From positions 12,543 through 76,542 of the forward strand of contig CAZDCD010000022.1 of assembly GCA_964503885.1 (NCBI GenBank): a DNA stretch of 64,000 nt, given 5' to 3'. The first letter of the stretch is position 1; each line of letters begins with the position of its first letter. The stretch comes from CAZDCD01 sp964503885 (GTDB lineage: Bacteria > Bacteroidota > Bacteroidia > Bacteroidales > UBA10428). A program made the position numbers and the translations under genes. The notes beneath the pieces were generated by a model, which was given only the letters and a program-made list of their open reading frames with translations, had not been told where the DNA came from and made no database searches. Positions 44,910 to 53,077 of this stretch are shown here, in pieces.

Positions 44910-45047
44910 ATGAAAAAAGCATTACTAAACAACAAAGAACTGTCAAACCTAATGTTAAAAGGAGTTGAAATTTTGCATAAAACTGAATTGAAAAAAGTGG
45001 TTGGAGGAGCAGAACCGGAATTACCCCCAATCTTTATAAACAGGTAA
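44910..45047 (+). CDS. Double-glycine leader peptide (Bacteroidota natural-product precursor-like)
   Basis: A 45-residue peptide. The leader (1-33) is lysine- and leucine-rich and ends TELKKVVGG, the double-glycine cleavage signature of Bacteroidota ribosomal natural-product precursors (TIGR04149-like, ...E.kkv.GG). The predicted core is 12 residues, AEPELPPIFINR, with no Cys, Ser or Thr, so lanthionine-type modification is not possible on it. No C39-peptidase ABC transporter, LanB/LanM or radical-SAM gene is visible, although the 100-N gap lies 151 bp upstream. The upstream frame is open, but nothing supports an earlier start. Confidence 0.6.
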   Translation: MKKALLNNKELSNLMLKGVEILHKTELKKVVGGAEPELPPIFINR

Positions 45048-45290
45048 ATATTCAGTTTCTTTTAAAGGAACTGAGCCTGAATAACTGAGATAAAAAGGAT
45101 TTTCTTCCATCCTGATCGAATTCACGGTTTTCGATCAAGAAAGGCAAAAGCGGTAGCAAAATCCGGAGGCTTTCTGGTTAGGATATAGTGCACTATGAGT
45201 CACATGGTACAATTAAGTACTATATTAATAGGGTGCAGATATTGGTAATGTGCCCTGGTTCTTTGAACGGCGAAAAAGTAGAATTCAATT

Positions 45291-45515
45291 TCTGAAACAA
45301 CACAATAGATCAATTATATATAAACAACACAATTAATCCTTTATTATATATGTTCCGGAAGTACTGTAATTCTGAAACAACACAATAGATCAATTATATA
45401 TGAACAACACAATTAATCCTTTTATATATGCGATCCGGAAGTACTGTAATTCTGAAACAACACAATAGATCAAATCTATATTCAAACAACACAATTAATC
45501 CTTTTTTATAGAATG
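45291..45515. repeat. Tandem 80-bp repeat, nearly three units, each with two iteron-like boxes
   Basis: Units begin at 45291, 45371 and 45451 (exact 80-bp period), each opening TCTGAAACAACACAAT. Every unit contains the 11-mer AACAACACAAT twice, 27-29 bp apart (for example 45296 and 45323), giving six boxes. Units 1 and 2 also share CCGGAAGTACTGTAAT at their ends; the third is cut short after AATCCTTTTTT. The array ends 30 bp before the anti-sigma-like gene at 45545, so it occupies that promoter region. Confidence 0.9.
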
Positions 45516-45544
45516 AATCATTATCAAATTTATTATTGAATGTT

Positions 45545-46297
45545 ATGAAAAACCAATTAGATTATTCGGAATTCATCGAACGTTACATCGATGGAGAAAT
45601 GGGAGACAGCGAGCTGGTCTGGTTTCAAAAGGAGCTGGATGAAAATCCCGGACTGCTGCATGAACTATCTCTCCGGAAAAAGGTCAATCATGCAATCTTG
45701 CAGGATGATTACATGCACTACAGGGAGGAGCTCGAGGAAGTATTTGAAACGGCAGGAATTGAAAAAGGCGGTGTACCCGGGGGTAAAGTTTTTCGGATGG
45801 TACTGGGCTCAATAATCACCATCGTGTTAATCGGAGCAATCATTTTTATAAATTCGTTTAATAACCAGGTCAGCAGCGAAAAGCTTTTCGAAAAGTACTA
45901 CCATCCCTATGAAGCCAGTATGAATTTTCGTTCTGCCACAACAGGTTCTGAAGCCGACCTTAATCTCGCCATGCAAAAATATAAGAGCGGTGATTTTAAG
46001 GGAGCGCTTGTACTTTTTGAGAAAATACTCGATTCCGATCCTTCGCGAATCGGATTGAATTTATATTCGGGTATTTCAAGCATGGAAATCAAGCAATACG
46101 ACCATGCCGGAAAATCATTCAGTAGAGTAATTGATGATAAATACAATATGTATTTTGAACAGGCTGAATGGTATCTGGGTCTTTGCTACCTGGTCACGGA
46201 TAAAAACGGTAAAGCCACCGATCTGTTTGAAAAAATCAAAGAACAGCATAGTTACTACTCCAAACAGGCAGGTAAAATTCTACGGAAGCTGAAATAA
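45545..46297 (+). CDS. Anti-sigma-like transmembrane protein with C-terminal TPR domain
   Basis: A 250-residue protein from ATG 45545 (a TTG three codons earlier is less likely). Residues 1-75 resemble the cytoplasmic sigma-binding end of anti-sigma factors: DYSEFIERYIDGEMGDSELV then WFQKELDENPGLLHEL. A transmembrane helix (about 86-107, VLGSIITIVLIGAIIFI) follows, and the C-terminal ~130 residues carry TPR-like repeats (QKYKSGDFKGALVLFEKILD, AEWYLGLCYLVTDKNGKATD). No zinc ligands are visible at the N-terminus. It may hold the sigma factor of 41.6 kb at the membrane and expose a sensor TPR outside. Preceded by the 80-bp repeat array. Confidence 0.65.
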   Translation: MKNQLDYSEFIERYIDGEMGDSELVWFQKELDENPGLLHELSLRKKVNHAILQDDYMHYREELEEVFETAGIEKGGVPGGKVFRMVLGSIITIVLIGAIIFINSFNNQVSSEKLFEKYYHPYEASMNFRSATTGSEADLNLAMQKYKSGDFKGALVLFEKILDSDPSRIGLNLYSGISSMEIKQYDHAGKSFSRVIDDKYNMYFEQAEWYLGLCYLVTDKNGKATDLFEKIKEQHSYYSKQAGKILRKLK

Positions 46298-46510
46298 CGG
46301 TAAAAAACCAAAAACCATAATGCAAAACAACATAAAATGCCATGCGGCTCCATACCATTGAAGCATTTAACCAGGATTACCATGCTTACATTTCGCGGTT
46401 AATGCACAACTAATCATCCTGCCGAAATTATTGCATTTGATCCTCCAAGATGCTTATGTATGAACCGATACTATTACTCAAATTGAAATGAACTAAGTCA
46501 TCATTATTGT

Positions 46511-47479
46511 ATGCGTGTATTGATTGAACAAATAAAACTATACTACATGCAAATCTCAAAATTCATAGATTGGCTTTGGAGTATCATTTTATCAGTCGGA
46601 TCAAAAAGTAAATCCAGGAAACTGATACCCCAGGAAACTTATGATCAACTGGTTTCTAAAGTTCAGGAACTCGAAAAGCTTGTTCATGAGGAATCATTGA
46701 AAACCGAGAAGCTTAAAACGAATTTTCTGAACAATATTTATCATGAAATCAGAACCCCTCTAAATTCAATTATTGGTTTTTCAGAATTACTGAAGCATGA
46801 AGACCTGGCTAATTACAAAAAAAACAATTATCTGAGTAAAATAAAGACAAGCAGCCAGGAATTCCTGAAAATTATAGACCAGTTGCTCGATGCGGCAATA
46901 GTAGAAACCGGTAATGTGGAACTGAAAAAAACGGATTGCTCATTAACTGACCTGCTTGATGAAGTGCATCAGCAATTTACCATCCAGAAACATATTCAGG
47001 ACAAATGCAACATTGCCCTGCTGAAAAATTATGACAAATTCTACCCCGATCTCCGGGTCAGGGTGGATTGTGCCCGGCTGCAGCAGATCTTCACAAACCT
47101 GATCGGTAATGCAATAAAATTCACTGAAAAAGGGATTATCGAATATGGGTTTAAGGTATTGAACGATTATAAGATTCTCTTTTTTGTAAAAGACTCTGGC
47201 ATTGGAATCAACCTGACGAATGATATCGAAGTATTTGAGAAATTCGAGAAATCAGAATATTGTTTCGGCCGTGAGAACAGGGGACTGGGCCTTGGACTAT
47301 GCATTGCAAAAGGACTGGTAAAAATGTTGAATGGGACCATCTGGGCAGAATCAAATAGTTTCGGGGGAACAACGTTTAAATTCACCATCCCATTTGAAAA
47401 GCTTTTGATGAACACAACTGACAAAACCACAAAGACAAAGTCAAGCCTGGTAAAAACACTTTACCTGTTCATTCTCTGA
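46511..47479 (+). CDS. Sensor histidine kinase without sensor domain
   Basis: A 322-residue kinase. A short N-terminal hydrophobic patch and a coiled coil (SKVQELEKLVHEESLKTEKL) lead into the dimerisation domain with H-box NIYHEIRTPLNSIIGF. The HATPase part has NLIGNAIKFT (N-box), VKDSGIGI (G1) and RGLGLGLCIAKGLV (G2). No PAS, HAMP or extracellular domain and no adjacent response regulator is present, so it is an orphan. The last 19 bp overlap the 3' end of the convergent mazG gene. Confidence 0.88.
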   Translation: MRVLIEQIKLYYMQISKFIDWLWSIILSVGSKSKSRKLIPQETYDQLVSKVQELEKLVHEESLKTEKLKTNFLNNIYHEIRTPLNSIIGFSELLKHEDLANYKKNNYLSKIKTSSQEFLKIIDQLLDAAIVETGNVELKKTDCSLTDLLDEVHQQFTIQKHIQDKCNIALLKNYDKFYPDLRVRVDCARLQQIFTNLIGNAIKFTEKGIIEYGFKVLNDYKILFFVKDSGIGINLTNDIEVFEKFEKSEYCFGRENRGLGLGLCIAKGLVKMLNGTIWAESNSFGGTTFKFTIPFEKLLMNTTDKTTKTKSSLVKTLYLFIL

Positions 47480-48258
47480 TCATCCCTGTTTTCCAGTTGT
47501 TTGGCTTCCTCCCAGATACGGTTCATCTCGTCAAGGGACATCTCGTTTAATGTTCTCCCCTCACCGATGGTCTTCTTTTCCAGAAAGGCGAAGCGGGCCA
47601 TAAATTTTTTATTCGTTTTTTCAAGCGAAGATTCCGGATCGATATCATACAGTCTGGCTGCATTGATTATCGAAAAAAGCAGATCGCCGAATTCCTCTTC
47701 CATCCCGGATTGGTTCATTAACCCGATTTCCTTCCTGAGTTCCATCACTTCCTCGTCCACTTTGTCCCAAACCTGACTTTTTTCATCCCAATCGAAGCCT
47801 ACTGCCCTCACTTTTTCCTGGATTCTGTTTGCCTTAATCATAGCAGGCAGGGCTTTCGGCACACCGCCGAGAACCGACTTGTTTCCTTCTTTCATTTTCA
47901 GTTCTTCCCAGTTTTTCTTTACCAGTTCGGGATTATCTTTCACATCAGTATCTCCGAACACATGCGGATGGCGGAAGATCAGCTTATCTGAAATGGCATC
48001 AGCTACCGTTTTGATATCGAATTCACCGGTTTCTGACCCGATCTTGGCATAAAAAACAATATGTAGAAGAAGATCGCCCAGTTCTTCAACTATTTCCTGT
48101 GTATTTTTATCAAGCACAGCATCTGCAAGCTCATATGCTTCTTCAATGGTATGGTTCCTGAGGCTTTCAAAGGTTTGCTTCCTGTCCCACGGACATTTCT
48201 CTCTCAAGTCATCCATTATGTTCAATAATCGTTCAAATGCCTTCAGTTTATCATTCAT
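47461..48258 (-). CDS. mazG: Nucleoside triphosphate pyrophosphohydrolase MazG
   Basis: A 265-residue all-alpha NTP pyrophosphatase, hydrolysing (d)NTPs to NMP and PPi. The start LRVMDDLREKCPWDRKQT-like segment (MDDLREKCPWDRKQTFESLR), EEAYELADAV, EELGDLLLHIVF and the second repeat DEEVMELRKEI ... EEFGDLLFSI show two tandem MazG units. Full length for the family. It is 27 bp downstream of the SAM hydrolase gene and probably co-transcribed. Confidence 0.93.
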   Translation of the reverse strand: MNDKLKAFERLLNIMDDLREKCPWDRKQTFESLRNHTIEEAYELADAVLDKNTQEIVEELGDLLLHIVFYAKIGSETGEFDIKTVADAISDKLIFRHPHVFGDTDVKDNPELVKKNWEELKMKEGNKSVLGGVPKALPAMIKANRIQEKVRAVGFDWDEKSQVWDKVDEEVMELRKEIGLMNQSGMEEEFGDLLFSIINAARLYDIDPESSLEKTNKKFMARFAFLEKKTIGEGRTLNEMSLDEMNRIWEEAKQLENRDDQRMNR

Positions 48259-48285
48259 GATCCAGGGACTCCTTTGCTGTTATTT

Positions 48286-49062
48286 TTAATTGAATTTTAC
48301 CCGTACAGCCGATCCGACCGCCAGGTTAAGCAATTCGGCGGCATTTCCATTATTGATTGCGACTTCAAGCAATCCTGCAGAATTGAACAACGCCAGCAAT
48401 TCACCTACGGAGGAATCGGCATATTTCGTATTCAGCCTGTCGATCTTATAATGATTGCTTTGAATGAAAATATCAAATTTTCTTCCTTTGCCTACTCTTT
48501 TGAATACGTCTTCGGTAATGTTTGTAATTGCGTTTGAATACGAGTCGATATACACAATACTTCCATTTATAACCGATTCATCAATAGTTGGCAACATAGG
48601 CACCTGCCGGAAAAGCGAATCGTGTTTTTCACCCAGTTCATTCATGCTGCGTCCGTTGATCAAACCCGATGCCAGATGACTGAATACAGTAAGTGCCGAA
48701 AAGCTGGTGTTATTCTCGCTCTTCAAAGGGTATGCGATCGCTTCCAGCGGTTCGTCAACGAACAGCAAGCCGAAGATGCCATTGTCACGGCTGATGAAAT
48801 ACTGGTTATCTGACTTCACCACAACATGGGGTTTGTTGCCTGACTGTTCTGTGTTCACTGCTATTATATGAATTGTGCCTTCGGGGTAATTCCGGTAGCA
48901 GTTCCTGACCACAAAAGCAGCCTGTGAAATACTGAATGGCTGTATTGAATGCGAAATATCCACTATAGTTGCAGCAGGACACGCAGCCAGAATTTTACCT
49001 TTCAATGCCCCGATATAATAATCGCCGTTTTTCCAGTCGCTGGTCAATGTAATAACAGGCAT
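48286..49062 (-). CDS. SAM hydroxide adenosyltransferase (DUF62, SAM hydrolase)
   Basis: A 258-residue protein of the DUF62/fluorinase fold. N-terminal ITLTSDWKNGDYYIGALKG, VDISHSIQPFSISQAAFV and the middle FISRDNGIFGLLF match. The second beta-barrel domain has VYIDSYSNAITNI. Family members hydrolyse S-adenosylmethionine to adenosine and methionine. Monocistronic or in an operon with mazG downstream. Confidence 0.9.
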   Translation of the reverse strand: MPVITLTSDWKNGDYYIGALKGKILAACPAATIVDISHSIQPFSISQAAFVVRNCYRNYPEGTIHIIAVNTEQSGNKPHVVVKSDNQYFISRDNGIFGLLFVDEPLEAIAYPLKSENNTSFSALTVFSHLASGLINGRSMNELGEKHDSLFRQVPMLPTIDESVINGSIVYIDSYSNAITNITEDVFKRVGKGRKFDIFIQSNHYKIDRLNTKYADSSVGELLALFNSAGLLEVAINNGNAAELLNLAVGSAVRVKFN

Positions 49063-49159
49063 CTGTCCTATCCGGTTTGTTAATTTGCTATCTTTACAGC
49101 TAAATGATAAAAAAGATTATTTTGCAGGTTTCAAATGTACTTAATATTCCCCAAATTCT

Positions 49160-50125
49160 ATGATTGAAAAAACCATATATTTGGAAGGTATTGAACCCCT
49201 GTCGATATATGGAGTGAATAACAGCAACCTCGACAGGATCAAATCACTCTTTCCGAAAATAAAGATCGTAGCCAGGGGACATGAAATAAAGGTAATCGGT
49301 GAAACAATTGAGATCCGGTCGTTTGAAGAAAAAGTCGATGATCTTATCCAGTTTATCCATGAAAAAAACAGGCTCTCGGTCGATGATATTGAACAGATCA
49401 TTCACTCGGAAATAAAATCAGCTGGAAAGCCTGAAGTTCAGCCTGATGATATTATTGTTTACGGAAATAACGGGAAAGTTGTGAAAGCCCGCACGGTAAA
49501 TCAACGTAAACTTGTGCAGGAGTATGCCGAAAATGACCTGATTCTTGCCATCGGGCCGGCAGGTACCGGTAAAACATACACTGCTATTGCATTGGCAGTA
49601 AAAGCATTACGGAATAAGTCCATTCAGCGGATCATCCTCACACGTCCTGCAGTGGAAGCCGGTGAAAACCTTGGATTTCTTCCGGGTGATCTCAAAGAAA
49701 AGATGGATCCTTATCTTCAGCCTTTGTATGATGCACTAAGGGATATGATACCTCCGAAAAAGCTTCAGGGGTATATCGACGAAGGGATCATCGAGATCGC
49801 ACCGCTGGCATTCATGCGTGGCAGAACGCTTGGCAATGCTTTTGTGATCCTTGATGAAGGTCAGAATACAACAATTAACCAGTTTAAAATGTTTCTGACA
49901 AGGATGGGTAAGAATTCCAAGTTCATTGTTACCGGCGATATCACACAGGTCGACCTTCCAAAGAAACAGCACAGCGGACTGATAAAAGCGCTCCACCTGC
50001 TGAGGAAGATCGAGGGGATCACCACGGTTGAATTTGATACGCGCGATATCATCAGACACAGGTTGGTGAAACATATTGTAGATGCATACAACAGGGATTC
50101 GGAAAACGAGGAAGGGCACCAGTGA
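49160..50125 (+). CDS. PhoH family ATPase
   Basis: A 321-residue protein. An N-terminal KH-like region (about 1-95) precedes the PhoH NTPase: Walker A GPAGTGKT at 132-139, TRPAVEAGENLGFLPGDLKE, Walker B VILDEGQN, and TGDITQVDLP. PhoH/YbeZ proteins are RNA-associated ATPases, usually linked to ybeY and ribosome maturation; ybeY is not adjacent. It is divergent from the SAM hydrolase gene. Confidence 0.92.
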   Translation: MIEKTIYLEGIEPLSIYGVNNSNLDRIKSLFPKIKIVARGHEIKVIGETIEIRSFEEKVDDLIQFIHEKNRLSVDDIEQIIHSEIKSAGKPEVQPDDIIVYGNNGKVVKARTVNQRKLVQEYAENDLILAIGPAGTGKTYTAIALAVKALRNKSIQRIILTRPAVEAGENLGFLPGDLKEKMDPYLQPLYDALRDMIPPKKLQGYIDEGIIEIAPLAFMRGRTLGNAFVILDEGQNTTINQFKMFLTRMGKNSKFIVTGDITQVDLPKKQHSGLIKALHLLRKIEGITTVEFDTRDIIRHRLVKHIVDAYNRDSENEEGHQ

Positions 50126-50320
50126 TCCTGTCATGCATAAAAAACCGTGGATGAAGGGTATGCTTAATCAATTTTCAGGCATAAAGTACGAAACAATCCT
50201 CAAAAAGGAATATTCATTGCCGGAAAATGTAAGTCCGGGTTGCACCCTGCATCTGAACCGGATATTTCAGGATGACGCATCATGAGTATAATAAGTCTTC
50301 AAACATAAAAACTACCGTTT

Positions 50321-51274
50321 ATGAAACAGGCAATAACTAGAACTAATTTCAATTTTCCGGGACAGCAGAACCTATATGTTGGCAAAGTGAGGGATGTATA
50401 CTCCATCGGAGACCGGTTTTTGATCATGGTAGTCACCGACCGCATCTCGGCCTTCGATGTGGTATTGCCAAAAGGAATTCCTTATAAAGGCCAGGTGTTA
50501 AACCAGATTGCTTCCAAATTTCTTGATGCTACCCGGGATATCGTGCCCAACTGGAAATTGTCCTCTCCTGATCCCATGGTTACAGTGGGTATTAAAGCAG
50601 AACCCATTAAGGTTGAGATGGTGATCAGGGGATACCTTACCGGACACGCCTGGCGAGAATACCGCTCGGGAAAACGCAGGTTATGCGGTGTAAATTTACC
50701 TGATGGAATGGTTGAAAACCAGAAGTTCCCCTCTCCAATAATTACACCGACCACCAAAGCCTCAGAAGGCCATGATGAAGATATATCCCGTGAAGAAATC
50801 CTTGAAAAAGGTTTGGTTTTAGAAAAAGATTACGAGCTCATTGAAAAGTATACCTATGCCCTCTTTGAGAGAGGTATGGGTATTGCCGCCGGGAAAGGAC
50901 TTATCCTGGTCGATACTAAATATGAATTTGGAAAAAAAGACGGGAAGGTTTACCTGATCGATGAAATTCATACTCCGGATTCATCGCGCTATTTTTATTC
51001 TGATGGTTATGAAGACAGGCTGGCCAGGGGAGAAAGCCAGAAACAACTTTCAAAAGAATTCCTTCGCCAGTGGCTTATCGAAAGAAATTTCCAGGGAAAA
51101 CAGGGGCAGGTAGTGCCTGAGATGCCCGATGAATTTGTGACGCAGGTTTCGGACAGGTATATTGAACTTTACGAACACATTACTGGCGATACGTTCATAA
51201 GGGCAGATACACAGAATATCCTTTCCAGGATCAATAAAAATATCATGGATTTCCTTGACAGTGAGGGCCGATAA
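50321..51274 (+). CDS. purC: Phosphoribosylaminoimidazole-succinocarboxamide synthase
   Basis: A 317-residue SAICAR synthetase, ligating aspartate to CAIR with ATP in purine synthesis. N-terminal YVGKVRDVYSIGDRFLIMVV, DRISAFDVVLPKGIPYKGQV, EMVIRGYLTGHAW, and LIDEIHTPDSSRYFY are diagnostic. Length fits the longer Bacteroidota/yeast-like class. The 195-bp gap between phoH and purC holds a 50-codon frame (50133-50285) without recognisable features. Beyond the stop lies one arm of the 30-bp inverted repeat. Confidence 0.95.
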   Translation: MKQAITRTNFNFPGQQNLYVGKVRDVYSIGDRFLIMVVTDRISAFDVVLPKGIPYKGQVLNQIASKFLDATRDIVPNWKLSSPDPMVTVGIKAEPIKVEMVIRGYLTGHAWREYRSGKRRLCGVNLPDGMVENQKFPSPIITPTTKASEGHDEDISREEILEKGLVLEKDYELIEKYTYALFERGMGIAAGKGLILVDTKYEFGKKDGKVYLIDEIHTPDSSRYFYSDGYEDRLARGESQKQLSKEFLRQWLIERNFQGKQGQVVPEMPDEFVTQVSDRYIELYEHITGDTFIRADTQNILSRINKNIMDFLDSEGR

Positions 51275-51299
51275 ATTTAATTTTATTCTTATTTACGAG

Positions 51300-53077
51300 T
51301 TTCATGAGCTCGAAAGGCCTGTAAAATGGTGATGTCAACATTCTAAAACAGGTCCGACAGCGAGTAACCTATCCATACGTTGTCTTTGAAATGCGATACG
51401 CCGGCATCGGTCCCGATCCATATACTTCCGTCGGTATCCGGGTACATGCATGTGATCCTGTCACTGATCAGCCCGCTGGCCGTGGTATAGGATATCCAGG
51501 CAGCCCCATCGAAAACCGAAATGCCTGAATCGGTGCCAAACCACATTTTTCCTTCGGCATCTTTTATTATCGCAAATACATTGTCGCTGATCAGTCCGTC
51601 CCCTACCCTGTATCTTGTCCAGTTTTGTTTAGCCTCGAAACTGGTGTGTAGTGAAACCCCCCTGTCACTGCCATACCATTGATCAGCGCCATCAATAAAC
51701 ACCGTATTCACAAAATTCGATCCTACACCGGTCCATACCGAATCGTATTCCGATGCGCCGCTGATTGCATCCACATCGAACTTTTGCCGTGAAACGCCAC
51801 CTCCCAGGGTAGTGATATAATTCCACCCACTGGTATCGGTTCCGATATCGGTAATCGGAAAATCCTCAAAAAATCCGTCGTATTCCTGGGAATACCATTG
51901 ATTGCCTTTGAATACAGAAAGTCCTTTTGATGTTCCGAACCATCTGCAATTAAAACTATCCAGGGAGACCGTTTTCACGTCATTCGACAGAATACCGGAA
52001 TTGCCGGTTGTGTATGTTGTTGCCGATGTTACAGCATCAACATCATAACTTGCAACGATAGCACCGTTCGTATTGGCGAACCACAGTTCGTCGCCGTATT
52101 GCGAACTCTGATAGGCGATATCCAGCAGGTTTTTTCCAGCCAGGTGATCTTCGTATTCAAAGGTTGTCCACGAATCATTGTTATAGCTTGCCAATCCTTT
52201 ATTTGTGGCTATCCATTTGATTCCGTTATGATCGGTATAGATCTGTAAAACACTGACCGTGCCCGAATCATCAGGCGATTTGTCTTTTTTGCAGGAACTG
52301 AACAAACCGGCTAGTAAACCTATAATAATATAAGAATATAGCTTATTCATCGATTGTAAATTTAAACAGTTAAACAACATACCGGTTTTCCCCCGGAGTT
52401 CATTCGTTTTAATCGGCCGAATAAATAATCTTACCTGATTTTATGACTTTACTGTCCGACATGATCTGGTAAAAATATTGACCGGGCACAAGCCTGTTTC
52501 CGGATTTTTCAGGTACATTCCAATAGATCCTGCCGGTGCCCTGTGTTTTAAATACAAGCTTTCCTTCCATAGTATATACAGAAACTGAAAACTGCTTATT
52601 GGTCATTTGACTCAGGTCAAATACCAGAATTTCGGAGAAGGGATTGGGGTATACTGTAACCGGTTCGGCTTGTATTTCCGGTAAACCTGATTGTGTAATT
52701 TCCACATAGTCCAGTTCAATTCCGTTGCCGGTTCCGAGATTCCTGCTATACCTTTTTGTGAGGGGTGAATCCCAGTGTTCATGTACACCCAGGGAGGGGA
52801 TGGGTACGCCATCGCCATCAGGATCGTAAGTTATGCCGTCAGGCCAGTTTGAGGCATCTGCAGCCTGTTCGAGGTAATCGTCCACAGCACCCATAGCCAC
52901 ATTGGCAGTATCCAGATTTAACACGGCATTATATCCCCGGCCGCTGAATTCAGCATACAGGAAATCGAAACCGACCGATTCGATGGCTACAGGATCAAAC
53001 GAAGCAAATATCGATGAAGTCCAGTGATTGTTAAAAGGTGCCATCTTCCATTTTACAGGCCTTTCGAGCTCATGAAA
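51300..53077. repeat. Perfect 30-bp inverted repeat, arms 51300-51329 and 53048-53077
   Basis: The plus-strand sequence 51300-51329 is identical, base for base, to the minus-strand sequence of 53048-53077. The left arm is intergenic, 26 bp beyond the purC stop. The right arm is codons 435-444 of the DUF362 gene (FHELERPVKW). The flanks of the arms do not match. The 1718 bp between the arms contain the whole propeller gene and the last third of the DUF362 gene. Chance identity over 30 bp in a window this size is negligible. No recombinase gene is present in the window. Confidence 0.95.
51343..52350 (-). CDS. Lipoprotein with two-component-regulator-type propeller repeats
   Basis: A 335-residue protein from ATG 52350, which gives a lipoprotein signal (IIIGLLAGLFSSC, lipobox LFSSC). 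The rest is a beta-propeller of repeated blades with W-F-G/A-T-x-x-G-hydrophobic motifs: KWIATNKGLASYNNDSW, RWFGTSKGLSVFKGNQW, MWFGTDSGISVFDGAAW, IWIGTDAGVSHFKDNVW. In hybrid kinases such blades are the sensor part, but no kinase domain follows, so this is a free surface lipoprotein. It lies 58 bp downstream of the DUF362 gene and inside the 30-bp inverted repeat. Confidence 0.82.
   Translation of the reverse strand: MNKLYSYIIIGLLAGLFSSCKKDKSPDDSGTVSVLQIYTDHNGIKWIATNKGLASYNNDSWTTFEYEDHLAGKNLLDIAYQSSQYGDELWFANTNGAIVASYDVDAVTSATTYTTGNSGILSNDVKTVSLDSFNCRWFGTSKGLSVFKGNQWYSQEYDGFFEDFPITDIGTDTSGWNYITTLGGGVSRQKFDVDAISGASEYDSVWTGVGSNFVNTVFIDGADQWYGSDRGVSLHTSFEAKQNWTRYRVGDGLISDNVFAIIKDAEGKMWFGTDSGISVFDGAAWISYTTASGLISDRITCMYPDTDGSIWIGTDAGVSHFKDNVWIGYSLSDLF

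Noticed and set aside
50133..50285. A 50-codon plus-strand frame between phoH and purC.
   Set aside because: No family, signal or membrane helix, and no ribosome site; too short to support without conservation.
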